This document shows positions 16,631-26,573 of a stretch of DNA of 34,747 bases, in pieces. A program made the translations under genes and the position numbers. The notes below the pieces were generated by a model, which saw nothing but the letters and a program-made list of their open reading frames with translations, was not told the origin of the DNA and did not search any database. Source of the DNA: Clostridiaceae bacterium DTU079 (GTDB lineage Bacteria; Bacillota; Clostridia; Acetivibrionales; Acetivibrionaceae); contig LFSC01000016.1 in assembly GCA_001512505.1 (NCBI GenBank), positions 34,785 to 69,531 on the forward strand. The letters are read 5' to 3'. Each line of letters starts with the position of its first letter. Positions within the stretch are counted from its first letter, which is position 1.

Positions 16631-17578
16631 TTAATCTTCACTCGGTGCCAATGACAATCCCAGAGCTTTGAGCTTGTTAAGAACCTCTTCCAAGGACTTC
16701 CTTCCGAGATTTCTAACCTTCATCATATCTGCCTCTGTTCTGTTTGTTAAATCCTCAACGGTATTTATCCCGGCTCTCTTTAAGCAGTTGTAAGATCTAA
16801 CCGAAAGATCCAGTTCCTCAATAGTCATTTCAAGAACTTTTTCCTTCTTGTTTTCTTCCTTCTCTACCATGATTTCGGCGTTCTTGGCATTATCAGAAAG
16901 ATCAATAAACAGATTAAGATGTTCGCTCATTATTTTAGCACCCAAGCTAATAGCTTCATCGGGTTTAATGCTTCCATTGGTCCAAACCTCTAATGTCAGC
17001 TTGTCATAATCCGTAACCTGGCCAACACGTGTATTTTCAACAGTATAGTTAACTTTCCTGACAGGAGTGAATATCGAATCAATTGGAATCACTCCTATCG
17101 GCTGGCCTGGATGCTTGTTTCTTTCCGCTGATACATACCCTCTTCCTTTTTCGAGGGTTAGCTCCATATAAAGTCTGCTATCGCCGTTCAAGGTTGCTAT
17201 TTTATGATCCGGGTTTAGAATTTCAACATCGGAATCAGCTTTAATGTCCGATGCTTTTACTTCTCCTTCACCCTCAGCATCAATATACACAACCTTACTT
17301 CCTTCACTGTGAAGATTTAAAGACAACTCTTTTATGTTGAGGATTATTTCCGTCACATCTTCTACCACGCCCGGTATTGTGGAAAATTCATGCAGTACAC
17401 CGTCTATTTTGATAGAGGTTACAGCCACGCCGGGCAAAGATGAAAGTAATATTCTCCTCAGTGAATTACCAAGAGTGATGCCGTATCCCCTTTCCAACGG
17501 TTCCACAACAAATTTTCCATAAGTGTTGTCTTCACTGGATATTACACATTCTATCTTCGGCTTTTCAATTTCTATCAT
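16631..17578 (-). CDS. rpoA: DNA-directed RNA polymerase subunit alpha
   Basis: Assembly platform of RNA polymerase. 315 aa. The N-terminal dimerisation domain contains [17 protein letters not shown] and the insert domain. After an acidic and basic linker (about 235-248) the C-terminal domain carries [14 protein letters not shown] and [12 protein letters not shown]. These give the Arg and helix positions that contact UP elements and activators. The ATG at 17578 follows GGAGGG at good spacing; a TTG at 17581 is too close. It lies 153 bp after rpsD, with a large hairpin in the gap. Confidence 0.97.
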   Translation of the reverse strand: MIEIEKPKIECVISSEDNTYGKFVVEPLERGYGITLGNSLRRILLSSLPGVAVTSIKIDGVLHEFSTIPGVVEDVTEIILNIKELSLNLHSEGSKVVYIDAEGEGEVKASDIKADSDVEILNPDHKIATLNGDSRLYMELTLEKGRGYVSAERNKHPGQPIGVIPIDSIFTPVRKVNYTVENTRVGQVTDYDKLTLEVWTNGSIKPDEAISLGAKIMSEHLNLFIDLSDNAKNAEIMVEKEENKKEKVLEMTIEELDLSVRSYNCLKRAGINTVEDLTNRTEADMMKVRNLGRKSLEEVLNKLKALGLSLAPSED

Positions 17579-17615
17579 CAAAAACCCTCCTTTTAAACTT
17601 TTATATTTTTTGAGG

Positions 17616-17694
17616 GCAACTGATTCAAAATTCCTTATCTCTCAATTAAGCTATAACATGAACCTTCATATCTATCGTTTGAATTCTCAGTTGC
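17616..17694 (-). promoter_or_regulatory. Long inverted repeat between rpsD and rpoA
   Basis: Arms GCAACTGA+TTCAAA (17616-17629) and TTTGAA+TCAGTTGC (17678-17683, 17687-17694) give 14 paired bases with one 3-nt bulge and a 48-nt loop. No U run follows, so it is not an intrinsic terminator. It may be a processing or protein-binding site in the alpha operon mRNA. Confidence 0.6.
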
Positions 17695-17731
17695 TGTACC
17701 AGGAATATACTCATTCTCTTAAGCTTCACTA

Positions 17732-18358
17732 TTACTTGGAGTACAACTCAACTATCAGACTTTCCTTGATCGGCAGATCGATGTCTTCTCTTAACGGAAG
17801 AGCTACAACTTTAGCCGACATCTCTTCTGCATCATACTCAATCCACTTCGGACTTGGCTTTACTGCCGCCAACTCTTTGTTGTCCTTCATTTTAGTAGTA
17901 CCTTTGCTCTTCTCTCTTACTGCTACAACATCTCCAAGCTTCACCAGATAGGAAGGTATGTTAACTTTCTTGCCGTTAACGGTAAAATGTCCGTGTCTAA
18001 CCAACTGTCTGGCTTCCGGCCTTGATGCTGCAAGACCCATTCTATATACAACATTATCAAGCCTTAACTCAAGGATCTGAAGAAGGTTTTCACCGGTAAT
18101 ACCCTTCTTTTTAACAGCCATATCAAAGTATTTTCTGAACTGACTTTCCAAAACACCATAGTACCTTCTAGCCTTTTGCTTTTCACGAAGCTGTATACCA
18201 TATTCGGACAACTTCTTTCTGTTTTGACCGTGATGTCCGGGAGCATATGCTCTCCTCGTAATCGAGCATTTATTTGTAGTGCATCTTTCTCCTTTGAGGA
18301 AAAGTTTTTCACCTTCCCTGCGGCAGAGTCTGCAAGATGCATCGGTATATCTTGCCAT
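17732..18358 (-). CDS. rpsD: 30S ribosomal protein S4, zinc-binding form
   Basis: Primary binder of 16S rRNA; in several bacteria it also represses its own operon. 208 aa. The N-terminal Cys9, Cys12, Cys26 and Cys31 form the zinc ribbon of the C+ form. The S4 RNA-binding domain follows ([28 protein letters not shown]). Encoded inside the alpha operon between rpsK and rpoA. This differs from Bacillus, where rpsD stands alone. Confidence 0.97.
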   Translation of the reverse strand: MARYTDASCRLCRREGEKLFLKGERCTTNKCSITRRAYAPGHHGQNRKKLSEYGIQLREKQKARRYYGVLESQFRKYFDMAVKKKGITGENLLQILELRLDNVVYRMGLAASRPEARQLVRHGHFTVNGKKVNIPSYLVKLGDVVAVREKSKGTTKMKDNKELAAVKPSPKWIEYDAEEMSAKVVALPLREDIDLPIKESLIVELYSK

Positions 18359-18435
18359 CTAGTTTTACACCTCCAAAAGAATATTAATATATAATTAAGT
18401 CAAAAATACTAATTAAAATTTCAATAATAAATGCA

Positions 18436-18840
18436 TTATACTCTTCTTCTCTTCGGCGGTCTGCATCCGTTATGCGGAATGGGAGTTACGTCTTTAATAA
18501 GACTTACTTCAAGTCCTGCCGCTTGCAAAGCTCTAATAGCTGCTTCTCTTCCGGATCCCGGTCCTTTTACATAAACCTCTACCACCTTAAGTCCATGTTC
18601 CATTGCACCTTTAGCAGCAGTTTCAGCAGCCATTTGCGCAGCAAAGGGTGTGCTCTTTTTTGAGCCTCTGAAACCAAGGCTTCCTGCACTGGACCATGCT
18701 ATCGCATTACCTGCCACATCTGTCAATGTTACTATTGTATTATTAAATGTTGAACGAATGTGTGCAGCACCACGCTCGATATTTTTACGTTCTCTTCTTT
18801 TTCTACCAGCTCTCTTACCGCCAGCTGTTTTAGTAGCCAT
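18436..18840 (-). CDS. rpsK: 30S ribosomal protein S11
   Basis: Platform protein of the small subunit, next to S7 and the mRNA exit. 134 aa. A basic N-terminal tail ([18 protein letters not shown]) precedes the core, which has [15 protein letters not shown] and ends in [18 protein letters not shown]. It starts 21 bp after rpsM. Confidence 0.97.
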   Translation of the reverse strand: MATKTAGGKRAGRKRRERKNIERGAAHIRSTFNNTIVTLTDVAGNAIAWSSAGSLGFRGSKKSTPFAAQMAAETAAKGAMEHGLKVVEVYVKGPGSGREAAIRALQAAGLEVSLIKDVTPIPHNGCRPPKRRRV

Positions 18841-18861
18841 TTAATCGCAAACCTCCTTTTA

Positions 18862-19233
18862 CTATTTCTTTCTTTGAACTCCAACAGTTCTCTTCGGACC
18901 TTTTCTTGTTCTCGCATTGGTCTTGGTCCTTTGACCACGCACCGGAAGACCGACTCTATGTCTTCTTCCTCTATAGCAACCTATTTCCATTAATCTTTTG
19001 ATATTGAGAGAAACTTCCCTTCTCAAGTCTCCTTCAACCTTATATTCCTTGTCAATTACTTCTCTAAGCTTATTAATCTCTTCGTCAGTCAGGTCTCTTA
19101 CTCTGGTATCAGGATTTATACCCGTTTTCGCCAAAATTTCGTTTGACAGAGTTCTACCGATACCATAGATGTAAGTCAGACCAATTTCTACCCTTTTTTC
19201 TCTGGGCAAATCGATTCCGGCAATACGTGCCAT
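18862..19233 (-). CDS. rpsM: 30S ribosomal protein S13
   Basis: Head protein of the small subunit that bridges to L5 and contacts P-site tRNA through its C-terminal tail. 123 aa. The start [21 protein letters not shown]... and the tail [17 protein letters not shown] are typical. It is the first gene of the alpha segment. The 167-bp gap to rpmJ holds a 13-bp hairpin. Confidence 0.97.
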   Translation of the reverse strand: MARIAGIDLPREKRVEIGLTYIYGIGRTLSNEILAKTGINPDTRVRDLTDEEINKLREVIDKEYKVEGDLRREVSLNIKRLMEIGCYRGRRHRVGLPVRGQRTKTNARTRKGPKRTVGVQRKK

Positions 19234-19307
19234 CTTTTTTTACACCTCCAAAAAATTTGTGCGTTTTTCTTTTCGGTACTTAGTTATATAAAATAAACAA
19301 TCCAGGT

Positions 19308-19358
19308 TATAAGAATATGAACTCAAAATTCATATTCTTATACAGCCGCGCCCTGTAT
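19308..19358 (-). promoter_or_regulatory. Structured leader upstream of rpsM
   Basis: Arms 19308-19320 and 19330-19342 pair perfectly over 13 bp around a 9-nt loop. A second hairpin (ATACAG 19340-19345 with CTGTAT 19353-19358, loop CCGCGCC) shares three bases with the first, so the two compete. The element lies in the gap between rpmJ and rpsM, where the alpha operon leader bound by S4 sits in E. coli. No U run follows. Confidence 0.6.
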
Positions 19359-19400
19359 GTTATTTTTCATAAAACTAATATTTCTTAATAAACAGAAAAA

Positions 19401-19514
19401 TTAGCCCTGTCTTTGCTTATGCTTTGGGTTTTGACATATAACCATTATTCTGCCTTTTCTTCTAATAATCTTACACTTTTCACAAATTACCTTTACGGAC
19501 GGTTTTACTTTCAT
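19401..19514 (-). CDS. rpmJ: 50S ribosomal protein L36, zinc form
   Basis: The smallest large-subunit protein. 37 aa read directly from the minus strand: it begins [14 protein letters not shown] and ends PKHKQRQG. Cys11, Cys14, Cys27 and His32 form the zinc ribbon of the C+ type. GAGGAGG precedes the ATG. It lies 22 bp after infA, the usual position. Confidence 0.95.
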   Translation of the reverse strand: MKVKPSVKVICEKCKIIRRKGRIMVICQNPKHKQRQG

Positions 19515-19536
19515 ATCGACACCTCCTCAAACTAAA

Positions 19537-19755
19537 TTACTTAGCCCTCCATGTAATCCTACCACGGGTCAGATCATAAGGAGAAAGCTCAACTGTCACC
19601 TTATCTCCGGGTAAAATCCTAATAAAGTTCATTCTGAGTTTACCAGATATATGCGCCAGTATTTTATGTCCATTTTCCAGTTCTACTTCGAACATTGCAT
19701 TGGGCAATGCTTCAACAACCTTACCTTCAACTTCAATAACATCTTCCTTTGACAA
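19537..19755 (-). CDS. infA: Translation initiation factor IF-1
   Basis: Binds the A site of the 30S subunit during initiation. 72 aa, one OB fold, beginning [13 protein letters not shown] and containing [16 protein letters not shown]. Length and sequence are standard. The start codon is TTG (19753-19755), 8 nt after AGGAGGG; no ATG fits the conserved N-terminus. The weak codon on the gene of an initiation factor is notable. Confidence 0.97.
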   Translation of the reverse strand: MSKEDVIEVEGKVVEALPNAMFEVELENGHKILAHISGKLRMNFIRILPGDKVTVELSPYDLTRGRITWRAK

Positions 19756-19796
19756 TGTTTTAACCCTCCTTATCTCTGATTTGGGCTACACCCCAT

Positions 19797-20075
19797 CTAT
19801 GAACTGCTCTCTTCTTTATCAATATCCGCCAAAGCTTTACGAATTTCAGCATTCGAAACTTTTGCACCCTTTTTTATCTTTTCGGATAATGTTAAATCAA
19901 CTATATTGGTGAATTTTAGATGCTTAAGCTTTTTCAATTTCGGTTTTTCCACTCTTCTCAAGTCACCGTCTGAAATCTTCACTCTGCGGTCATCAACTAT
20001 CTCAACTACAATAAACTTCCTACCTGCATCCCTTCCAGCTATAGAATATACAACCTGGCCAATACCAATGTCCAC
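19797..20075 (-). CDS. KOW-domain RNA-binding protein (L14e-like)
   Basis: A small protein of the KOW/L14e-like group found between map and infA in many Firmicutes; its precise role is not known to me. About 92 aa. The N-terminal KOW fold reads GQVVYSIAGRDAGRKFIVVEI, and the C-terminal half is strongly charged with many Lys. Two GTG starts are possible. The one at 20075 was chosen because AGGTGA lies 5 nt ahead; the one at 20084 overlaps that site. It is probably ribosome-associated, by context only. Confidence 0.88.
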   Translation of the reverse strand: MDIGIGQVVYSIAGRDAGRKFIVVEIVDDRRVKISDGDLRRVEKPKLKKLKHLKFTNIVDLTLSEKIKKGAKVSNAEIRKALADIDKEESSS

Positions 20076-20104
20076 AATTCTCACCTCTGCTATTACCGCA
20101 AAAC

Positions 20105-20875
20105 CTAATCCAGCCTGGTCAAAATTAACGGTTCGTCTTCGGTTACCACGATTGTATTTTCATAGTGGGCAGATAGTTTTCCGTCTAATGTAACAACCGT
20201 CCAACCGTTATCAAGTATCTTAACCATGTGTGTACCTTCATTAACCATTGGCTCAATTGCGAGGGTCATACCTGCTTCTATTCTGCTTCTCTGTCCCCGG
20301 CATCTGTAGTTCGGTATCTGAGGTTCTTCATGCATCTCCCTTCCAATACCATGTCCTACAAACTCTCGGACAACAGAAAATCCATTCATTACCACATAAT
20401 CTTCTATAGCTCCGGAAATATCAATTATTCTCTTTCCGTTTACCGCATTCTTTAATCCTTCAAAAAAGCTTTGCTTTGTAACGTCTATCAGCCTTTGGGC
20501 TTCTTCGGAGATTTTCCCGACAGCAAATGTCCTTGCAGCATCTCCATGAAACCCGTCCAAGCAAGCACCTACGTCGATACTAATAATATCACCATCTTTT
20601 AGTACTCTTAAACCGGGTATTCCATGAACTACTTCGTTGTTAATTGAGGCACAAATGCTTCCGGGAAAATCTGCAACACTTTTAAATGCTGCTTTATAAC
20701 CCTTAAATGAGGGAATGGCACCACATTTTCGAATAAATTCTTCGGCAATTCTGTCTAGCTCCAATGTGGTAACCCCCGGTTTCACTGCTTCTTCTATCTT
20801 TTTTAAGGTCAAGGCCACGACTTCACCGGCCTTCTTCATTACTTCGATTTCTTTTTTTGACTTTATTATCCTCAT
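20105..20875 (-). CDS. map: Methionine aminopeptidase type I
   Basis: Removes the initiator methionine from new proteins. 256 aa. The metal site can be followed through the chain: Asp in IDVGACLDGFHGDAART (two Asp ligands), His in GHGIGREMHEEP, Glu in LAIEPMV and Glu in HYENTIVV. The ATG at 20875 was chosen over 20887. It lies 1 nt past the adk stop and uses the GGAG in the last adk codons, so translation is coupled. Confidence 0.96.
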   Translation of the reverse strand: MRIIKSKKEIEVMKKAGEVVALTLKKIEEAVKPGVTTLELDRIAEEFIRKCGAIPSFKGYKAAFKSVADFPGSICASINNEVVHGIPGLRVLKDGDIISIDVGACLDGFHGDAARTFAVGKISEEAQRLIDVTKQSFFEGLKNAVNGKRIIDISGAIEDYVVMNGFSVVREFVGHGIGREMHEEPQIPNYRCRGQRSRIEAGMTLAIEPMVNEGTHMVKILDNGWTVVTLDGKLSAHYENTIVVTEDEPLILTRLD

Positions 20876-20876
20876 A

Positions 20877-21521
20877 TCAAACTCCATTTAAAGCATCCAG
20901 AACCTCTTTTGTAGTATCGTCAATGCTTTCTCTTCCTTCAACCGTTACAAGCTTTCCGCTTTTTTCATAATATTCTATCAGTGGCTCAGTCTGTTTATGG
21001 CAAGTCTCAAGCCTCTGAATAACGGTCTCTTCACGGTCATCCTCCCTTTGAAACAGCTCTCCGTTACAGCTGTCACAGATTCCTTCTTTCTTGGGGGGAT
21101 TATTCAGTATGTGGTAAGTTTTCCCGCATTGACATACTCTTCTTCCGGATAATCTTTTAATGATCTTTTCGTCGGAAACATCGATATTCAGGACGCAATC
21201 CAATTCTATACCCATACCTTCTAAAATTTTGTCAAGTTCCTGTGCTTGAAATATGGTTCTTGGAAAACCATCCAGGATGAAACCGTCCGAACAGTCGGGT
21301 TTGTTAATTCTGTCCTTTACAATATCTATTGTAAGCTCATCCGGAACCAACAACCCCTTGTCAATATATTCCTTAGCTTTCTTACCGAGTTCCGTGTTGT
21401 TTTTAATGTTGCTTCTGAATATATCTCCTGTTGATATATGAGGTATATTATATTTTTCCGACAGAATCACTGCCTGTGTTCCTTTTCCCGCCCCAGGGGC
21501 ACCTAACAGAACTAGTCTCAT
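20877..21521 (-). CDS. adk: Adenylate kinase with zinc-type LID
   Basis: Interconverts AMP, ADP and ATP. 214 aa. P-loop [10 protein letters not shown] (7-16), NMP-binding segment [14 protein letters not shown], and DGFPRT. The LID has Cys in VCQCGKTYH and CDSCNGEL, so it is the zinc-binding kind. The first pair is spaced C-x-C, however; in Bacillus-type enzymes it is C-x-x-C, so here one residue is missing. Located between secY and map as in most Gram-positive bacteria, 72 bp after secY. Confidence 0.96.
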   Translation of the reverse strand: MRLVLLGAPGAGKGTQAVILSEKYNIPHISTGDIFRSNIKNNTELGKKAKEYIDKGLLVPDELTIDIVKDRINKPDCSDGFILDGFPRTIFQAQELDKILEGMGIELDCVLNIDVSDEKIIKRLSGRRVCQCGKTYHILNNPPKKEGICDSCNGELFQREDDREETVIQRLETCHKQTEPLIEYYEKSGKLVTVEGRESIDDTTKEVLDALNGV

Positions 21522-21593
21522 ATTAATCCTCCCTCAAATGCTTCAATGGAATTACATCTGAAACTGCTATTTAACTATATTCAGTCTAAAATC

Positions 21594-22880
21594 TTACTCC
21601 AAAAATCCTTTATAATGTCTCATGAGCATTTGCGATTCAATCTGTCTAACCGTTTCTATTGCAACACCAACAAGAATCAATACACTGGTTCCGGCAAACC
21701 AAACCCCTCTTACTCCGGTAATTGCTTGCATTATTGAAGGCAATATTTGTATTATAGCAAGGAACAAGGCTGAGAACCAAGTTATTCTGGTCAGTACCTT
21801 GTAAATGTAATCGGATGTGGGTTTTCCGGGACGTATTCCAGGTATGAATCCACCGTTTTTCTTAAGGTTGTTTGCCAATTCAATCGGGTTAAACTGAATA
21901 AATGTATAGAAAAATGTAAAGAACATAATTAGCAAACCCGACAATAGGGAAATTTCTATCTTTGATTGATATTCTCTGAAGTACACAGCCACCGGGTGCG
22001 TTGATGTAGGAAAGAAAAATCCAACTATTGTTGCCGGTAATGCTATAAAGGATGTCGCAAAAATTATAGGCATAACTCCAGCGGAATTTACTTTTATAGG
22101 AATATGTGTGCTTTGACCGCCGTACATTCTACGACCTACAACCTTCTTAGCATATTGTACGGGTATTCTCCTTTCGGCCTCTGTAACCCATATAACAGCA
22201 ACTATGATTGCTATAAATACAAGCAACACTCCTATAATTCCAAGTATACCCAAGACACCCTGTCCTAAATTACCAAGGGTATATTCACTATAGAGGTAAA
22301 TTATTCCTGCCGGTCCCCTTGACACTATACCCGCAAAAATCAGTAATGAAATTCCGTTTCCTATTCCATATTCCGTGATCTGTTCTCCCAGCCACATAAG
22401 GAACGCTGTACCTGCAGTAAATGTCAAAGTAATTACAAAAAAGGTTAAAACATTTCTCTCTATTACGGCATTTCTCAAACCGAAATAGAATGCGCTGGCT
22501 TGAAGGAATCCCAGAACTACTGAACCGTATCTCACATATTCAGCAATCATCTTTCTTCCTTCTTCACCTTCTTTTGCAAGCTTCTCAAGCTGCGGTATTG
22601 CTACTGTCAACAACTGAATAATAATCGAAGCTGTAATGTATGGCCCAATACTCATGGCAAAGATTGTTGCATTTCCAAAAGCTCCACCAGATAGTATATC
22701 AACAAAACCGAAGATTGTTCCCTGATCCAGCATTTCTTTCAATGCATTAGGATCCAAATACGGAACAACTATGTGACAACCCATCCTGAATATCACTATC
22801 ATCAAAAGAGTAAAAAACATTTTCTTTCTCAGATCCGGAATCCTCCAGGCGTTTCGTATTGTTGCAAACAATCCGCCCAT
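21594..22880 (-). CDS. secY: Protein translocase subunit SecY
   Basis: Central channel of the Sec translocon in the cytoplasmic membrane. 428 aa with ten predicted membrane segments. Recognisable parts are the plug region after VVPYLDPNALKEML, the FGFVDILSGGAF segment, and the cytoplasmic loop VTEAERRIPVQYAKKVVG with the Arg residues that touch SecA and the ribosome. It begins 1 nt after the rplO stop. Confidence 0.98.
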   Translation of the reverse strand: MGGLFATIRNAWRIPDLRKKMFFTLLMIVIFRMGCHIVVPYLDPNALKEMLDQGTIFGFVDILSGGAFGNATIFAMSIGPYITASIIIQLLTVAIPQLEKLAKEGEEGRKMIAEYVRYGSVVLGFLQASAFYFGLRNAVIERNVLTFFVITLTFTAGTAFLMWLGEQITEYGIGNGISLLIFAGIVSRGPAGIIYLYSEYTLGNLGQGVLGILGIIGVLLVFIAIIVAVIWVTEAERRIPVQYAKKVVGRRMYGGQSTHIPIKVNSAGVMPIIFATSFIALPATIVGFFFPTSTHPVAVYFREYQSKIEISLLSGLLIMFFTFFYTFIQFNPIELANNLKKNGGFIPGIRPGKPTSDYIYKVLTRITWFSALFLAIIQILPSIMQAITGVRGVWFAGTSVLILVGVAIETVRQIESQMLMRHYKGFLE

Positions 22881-22881
22881 A

Positions 22882-23322
22882 TTAAATCACCTCGACCTTT
22901 CCTCCCGCAGCCTCAATCTTTTGTGAAGCCGTCTTTGTAAATCTTTCAGCTTTTACGGTAAGTTTCTTTGTCAGTTCGCCATTTCCTAAAATTACAACTC
23001 CATCAACGACCTTCTTTACAAGTCCCTTTTCTTTCAGGAGTTCTCTTGTTACAACCGTACCGTTATCAAAAACATTTAAATCGGATACATTAACTTCTGT
23101 ATATTCTTTAGCAAATATATTGTTAAACCCTCTTTTCGGAAGTCTTCTGTAAATAGGCATCTGACCACCTTCAAAGCCAGGTCTTACTCCGCCTCCGGAA
23201 CGAGCGTTCTGTCCCTTGTGTCCTCTTCCTGCAGTTTTACCGTTACCGGTTCCATGTCCTCTACCTTTTCTTTTAGGCAGCTTCTTAGAGCCTGGTGCAG
23301 GTTGTAATTCAAACAACTTCAT
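22882..23322 (-). CDS. rplO: 50S ribosomal protein L15
   Basis: Late-assembling large-subunit protein. 146 aa. The N-terminal extended tail is rich in Gly and Arg ([18 protein letters not shown]), followed by [22 protein letters not shown]. The globular C-terminal domain ends [12 protein letters not shown]. It starts 14 bp after rpmD. Confidence 0.97.
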   Translation of the reverse strand: MKLFELQPAPGSKKLPKRKGRGHGTGNGKTAGRGHKGQNARSGGGVRPGFEGGQMPIYRRLPKRGFNNIFAKEYTEVNVSDLNVFDNGTVVTRELLKEKGLVKKVVDGVVILGNGELTKKLTVKAERFTKTASQKIEAAGGKVEVI

Positions 23323-23336
23323 GGATTACACCTCCC

Positions 23337-23516
23337 TTATATTTCTTCAACGGATAATACATGTTTAACTTTATTAATCATACCTCTAATCTGAGGATTA
23401 TCCTGCTGTTCAACACTGGCACCGATTTTCCTTAAACCTAAAGCTTTTACGGTCGCTGCCTGTGCCTTCTGTAACTTGCATGTACTTTTAACCAAGGTAA
23501 TTTTCAGTTTAGCCAC
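23337..23516 (-). CDS. rpmD: 50S ribosomal protein L30
   Basis: Small large-subunit protein of 59 aa, read directly: it starts [14 protein letters not shown], continues through [20 protein letters not shown] and ends KHVLSVEEI. The start codon is GTG (23514-23516), preceded by AGGAGGG. It lies between rpsE and rplO, the standard place. Confidence 0.95.
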   Translation of the reverse strand: MAKLKITLVKSTCKLQKAQAATVKALGLRKIGASVEQQDNPQIRGMINKVKHVLSVEEI

Positions 23517-23528
23517 CAGAGTTCCCTC

Positions 23529-24029
23529 CTAACCTAACACTTCTTCTACAGTCTTTCCACGAAGCTTTGCTACTTCTTCCACAGTCTTTAACTGAGAGAG
23601 ACCATTCATAGTTGCATTAACCATATTAATCGGGTTGTTTGATCCTAAGGATTTTGTTCTGATATCCTTAATTCCTGCCAACTCCAATACCGCTCTAACA
23701 GGTCCGCCGGCTATAACTCCAGTACCGGCACCGGCCGGTTTAAGAAGAACTTTTCCGGCTCCAAACTCTCCTATAACCTCATGGGGAATTGTAGTATCTA
23801 CTAACGGTACCTTTATAAGGTTTTTCTTTGCGTCCTCAATTCCTTTTCTTATAGCATCAGGTATTTCTGCTGCTTTTCCGATTCCACTACCTACATGACC
23901 GTTTTCATCACCGACTACTACCAAGGCACTAAAACGAAAGTTTCTACCACCCTTAACAACCTTAGTAACACGGCCAATATTTACAACTCTCTCTTTTAAA
24001 TCTAAAACACTAGCATCAATACGTTGCAA
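23529..24029 (-). CDS. rpsE: 30S ribosomal protein S5
   Basis: Small-subunit protein at the mRNA entry channel, important for decoding accuracy. 166 aa. The N-terminal double-stranded RNA-binding fold has [17 protein letters not shown] and [17 protein letters not shown]; the C-terminal domain has [19 protein letters not shown] and [16 protein letters not shown]. The start codon is TTG (24027-24029), 8 nt after GGAGGG. Confidence 0.97.
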   Translation of the reverse strand: MQRIDASVLDLKERVVNIGRVTKVVKGGRNFRFSALVVVGDENGHVGSGIGKAAEIPDAIRKGIEDAKKNLIKVPLVDTTIPHEVIGEFGAGKVLLKPAGAGTGVIAGGPVRAVLELAGIKDIRTKSLGSNNPINMVNATMNGLSQLKTVEEVAKLRGKTVEEVLG

Positions 24030-24048
24030 GTTGGTTTCCCTCCTCTTC

Positions 24049-24417
24049 CTAAAAATCTAATCCAGCTTCTCTTGCACCTTCTGCAAGTTCTTTTACTCTA
24101 CCGTGATATATATATCCGCCTCTATCGAATACAACCTGCTTTATTCCGCTACCTAATGCTTTTTTGGCAACAAGCTTTCCGACTTCCCTTGCTGCCTCCT
24201 TGTTTCCGCAATAACCCAATTTGCTTTTTATATCTTTATCGAGGGATGATGCCGAAACAAGAGTTCTTCCGGTCGTATCGTCAATAATCTGCGCATATAT
24301 ATTAGTTAAGCTTCTATATACATTTAAACGTGGGCGTTCAGTAGTACCACTTATCTTTTTTCTTACTCTTATATGCTTTCTCACTCTAGCCACATTTTTG
24401 CCGGGCTTTTTAATCAT
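24049..24417 (-). CDS. rplR: 50S ribosomal protein L18
   Basis: Binds 5S rRNA together with L5. 122 aa. A basic N-terminal tail ([27 protein letters not shown]) is followed by the core with [18 protein letters not shown] and a C-terminal [20 protein letters not shown]. Spacing to rpsE is 19 bp. Confidence 0.97.
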   Translation of the reverse strand: MIKKPGKNVARVRKHIRVRKKISGTTERPRLNVYRSLTNIYAQIIDDTTGRTLVSASSLDKDIKSKLGYCGNKEAAREVGKLVAKKALGSGIKQVVFDRGGYIYHGRVKELAEGAREAGLDF

Positions 24418-24433
24418 GTGATTTCACTCCCTC

Positions 24434-24985
24434 CTACTTCTTAGCTTTAGCACCGGTTTTACCTTCTTTACGCCTAATAACTTCAGTTTCGTATTTAATT
24501 CCTTTACCTTTGTATACTTCCGGCATTCTCTTTCCTCTTATTTTAGCCGCATATTCTCCAACTGCCTGCTTGTCTATTCCTTTAACAACTATCTTATTCG
24601 GAGCGGGTACTTCTACGGTTATTCCTTCAGGATCGTCCATTTCTACCGGATGGGAATATCCCAAAGTCAGGACTAATTTTTTACCTTGCTTTTGTGCCCT
24701 GTAACCCACACCGTTTATTTCCAGGTTTTTCTCATATCCCTCAGTTACACCTACAACCATATTATTAATCAAGGTTCTCGTCAAACCGTGTAAAGCCTTA
24801 TGTTTCTTCTCTTCCGAAGGTCTTTGGACTAAAATATTACCGTTTTCTACTTTTATTATCATATCCTTATGGAACTGTTTTGTCAAAGTTCCCTTTTTAC
24901 CTTTTACAGTAAGAGTATTGTTATCTCCGAGTTTTACTTCAACTCCACTCGGAACTGCAACCGGTAATCTACCTATTCTTGACAT
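24434..24985 (-). CDS. rplF: 50S ribosomal protein L6
   Basis: Two-domain protein near the sarcin-ricin loop. 183 aa. It begins [19 protein letters not shown] and contains [11 protein letters not shown] and [16 protein letters not shown]. The ATG at 24985 was chosen over 25015. AGGAGGTGG precedes it and the conserved N-terminus begins there, while the upstream frame reads through the ribosome site. Confidence 0.97.
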   Translation of the reverse strand: MSRIGRLPVAVPSGVEVKLGDNNTLTVKGKKGTLTKQFHKDMIIKVENGNILVQRPSEEKKHKALHGLTRTLINNMVVGVTEGYEKNLEINGVGYRAQKQGKKLVLTLGYSHPVEMDDPEGITVEVPAPNKIVVKGIDKQAVGEYAAKIRGKRMPEVYKGKGIKYETEVIRRKEGKTGAKAKK

Positions 24986-25008
24986 TGTGCCACCTCCTGT
25001 CCTTAACA

Positions 25009-25407
25009 TTACCATACAAACGCTAATACTTCTCCGCCAACTCCTGCTGCTCTTGCCTTTTTATCTGTCATTATTCCTTTTGACGTTGATAATATCGCTA
25101 TTCCGAGTCCACCCAAAACCTTAGGTATTTCTCCTTTTCCTGCATAAACCCTCAAACCGGGTTTGCTTATTCTCTTTATTCCTGTAATAACATTTTGCTT
25201 GTTGTTTGTATATTTCAATTTAACTCTTATAATGCCCTGCTTACCGTCATCTATTTCCTCGAGTCCTTTTATATAACCCTCTTCCAGCAAAATGTTAGCT
25301 ATTGCCCTTTTCATATTGGAAGCGGGTATATCAACTGTTTCATGTTTTGCAGAACTAGCATTCCTGATTCTGGTCAACATATCTGCTATTACATCTGTCG
25401 TCTGCAT
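25009..25407 (-). CDS. rpsH: 30S ribosomal protein S8
   Basis: Binds the central domain of 16S rRNA; in E. coli it also represses the spc operon. 132 aa. It begins [18 protein letters not shown] and ends with the conserved [19 protein letters not shown] and VLAFVW. The ATG follows AAAGGAGG. The gap to rpsN is 26 bp. Confidence 0.97.
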   Translation of the reverse strand: MQTTDVIADMLTRIRNASSAKHETVDIPASNMKRAIANILLEEGYIKGLEEIDDGKQGIIRVKLKYTNNKQNVITGIKRISKPGLRVYAGKGEIPKVLGGLGIAILSTSKGIMTDKKARAAGVGGEVLAFVW

Positions 25408-25433
25408 ATGTTTAACCTCCTTTCATAAGATAA

Positions 25434-25619
25434 CTACCAACTCGCTTTACGCACACCTGGTATATGACCTTTGTAAGCCAATTCTCTAAAGCATAAACGA
25501 CATATTCCGAACTTTCTCATATATGCATGTGGCCTTCCACACAATTTACATCTGTTGTATTCTCTCGTCTTATACTTCTGCTTCCTCTGCTGTTTCAAAA
25601 TCATCGCTTTTTTTGCCAC
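25434..25619 (-). CDS. rpsN: 30S ribosomal protein S14, type Z (zinc)
   Basis: Head protein of the small subunit. 61 aa, the short zinc-binding form, with Cys24, Cys27, Cys40 and Cys43 (CKLCGRPH and CRLCF). It ends [11 protein letters not shown]. The start codon is GTG (25617-25619). It lies in the standard rplE-rpsN-rpsH order; no long zinc-free copy is in the window. Confidence 0.96.
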   Translation of the reverse strand: MAKKAMILKQQRKQKYKTREYNRCKLCGRPHAYMRKFGICRLCFRELAYKGHIPGVRKASW

Positions 25620-25635
25620 GCAACAGTCCCTCCTT

Positions 25636-26178
25636 TTAACTCTTGCTAAACGGCATTCCTAAAAGCGAAAGAAGTTCCTTTGCTTCTTCGTCGGTTTTTG
25701 CCGTTGTAACAAACGTTATATCCATTCCTCTAATTTTATCAATCTTGTCATACTCTATCTCAGGGAAAATAAGCTGTTCCTTTACTCCCATTGAATAATT
25801 TCCTCTTCCGTCAAAGGAATTCATAGGAACACCTCTAAAGTCTCTTACTCTTGGGAGCGATATATTAATAAGCTTATAAGCAAAATCATACATCTTTTCC
25901 CCTCTAAGAGTTACTTTACATCCTATGTTCATACCTGCTCTAAGCTTAAATGCCGCAACAGATTTTTTTGCTTTTATTACCACCGGTTTCTGTCCAGCAA
26001 TTAATGTCATATCATTAACAGCCGATTCCATAGCTTTGGGATTATCCTTTACATCTCCAACTCCCATGTTCAGAACAATCTTTTCAAGCTTTGGTACTTC
26101 CATTACGTTTTTATATTTAAATTTAGCTTGTAAGGCCGGTATTACTTCTTTCATATATTTTTCTTTTAAAACCGACAT
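25636..26178 (-). CDS. rplE: 50S ribosomal protein L5
   Basis: Binds 5S rRNA and forms a bridge to S13. 180 aa. Features: [15 protein letters not shown] near the N-terminus, [12 protein letters not shown] in the middle, [20 protein letters not shown], and [20 protein letters not shown] at the end. Length is standard. Confidence 0.97.
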   Translation of the reverse strand: MSVLKEKYMKEVIPALQAKFKYKNVMEVPKLEKIVLNMGVGDVKDNPKAMESAVNDMTLIAGQKPVVIKAKKSVAAFKLRAGMNIGCKVTLRGEKMYDFAYKLINISLPRVRDFRGVPMNSFDGRGNYSMGVKEQLIFPEIEYDKIDKIRGMDITFVTTAKTDEEAKELLSLLGMPFSKS

Positions 26179-26210
26179 CTAATTTTACCTCCTCTCTCAG
26201 AGAATACTTA

Positions 26211-26555
26211 TCAACCTCTAGCTTCTTTGATTATATCAATTGTTCCGTTGCATTTCTTGCACTCTCTGTCTTTTTCTCCGTTCTCCAATACACGTCTTCT
26301 GATCCTTGTAGGCTTTCCGCATTTCGGGCAAACCAGCATAACTTTTGAGCTGTTAATCGGTGATTCCTGATGGATTATACCACCCTGCTGATATTGTGAT
26401 CTGGGCTTTCTATGCTTTGTTGTCATATTAACGCCCTCAACCAATACTGTTCCGTCCTGAGGGTTAACCTGCAAAACTTTTCCCTTTTTGCCTATATCTT
26501 TTCCGTTTATAACAATTACAGTATCTCCCTTTTTAACATGAACCTTGTTCTTCAA
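26211..26555 (-). CDS. rplX: 50S ribosomal protein L24, with zinc ribbon
   Basis: Assembly initiator of the large subunit. 114 aa. The N-terminal KOW domain ([20 protein letters not shown]) is followed by [13 protein letters not shown] and a C-terminal zinc ribbon CPKCG...CKKC (about 85-106), absent from the shorter forms. The start codon is TTG (26553-26555), after a GGAGG site; no in-frame ATG is near. Confidence 0.96.
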   Translation of the reverse strand: MKNKVHVKKGDTVIVINGKDIGKKGKVLQVNPQDGTVLVEGVNMTTKHRKPRSQYQQGGIIHQESPINSSKVMLVCPKCGKPTRIRRRVLENGEKDRECKKCNGTIDIIKEARG

Positions 26556-26573
26556 CTTAAGCCGCCTCCTCCC

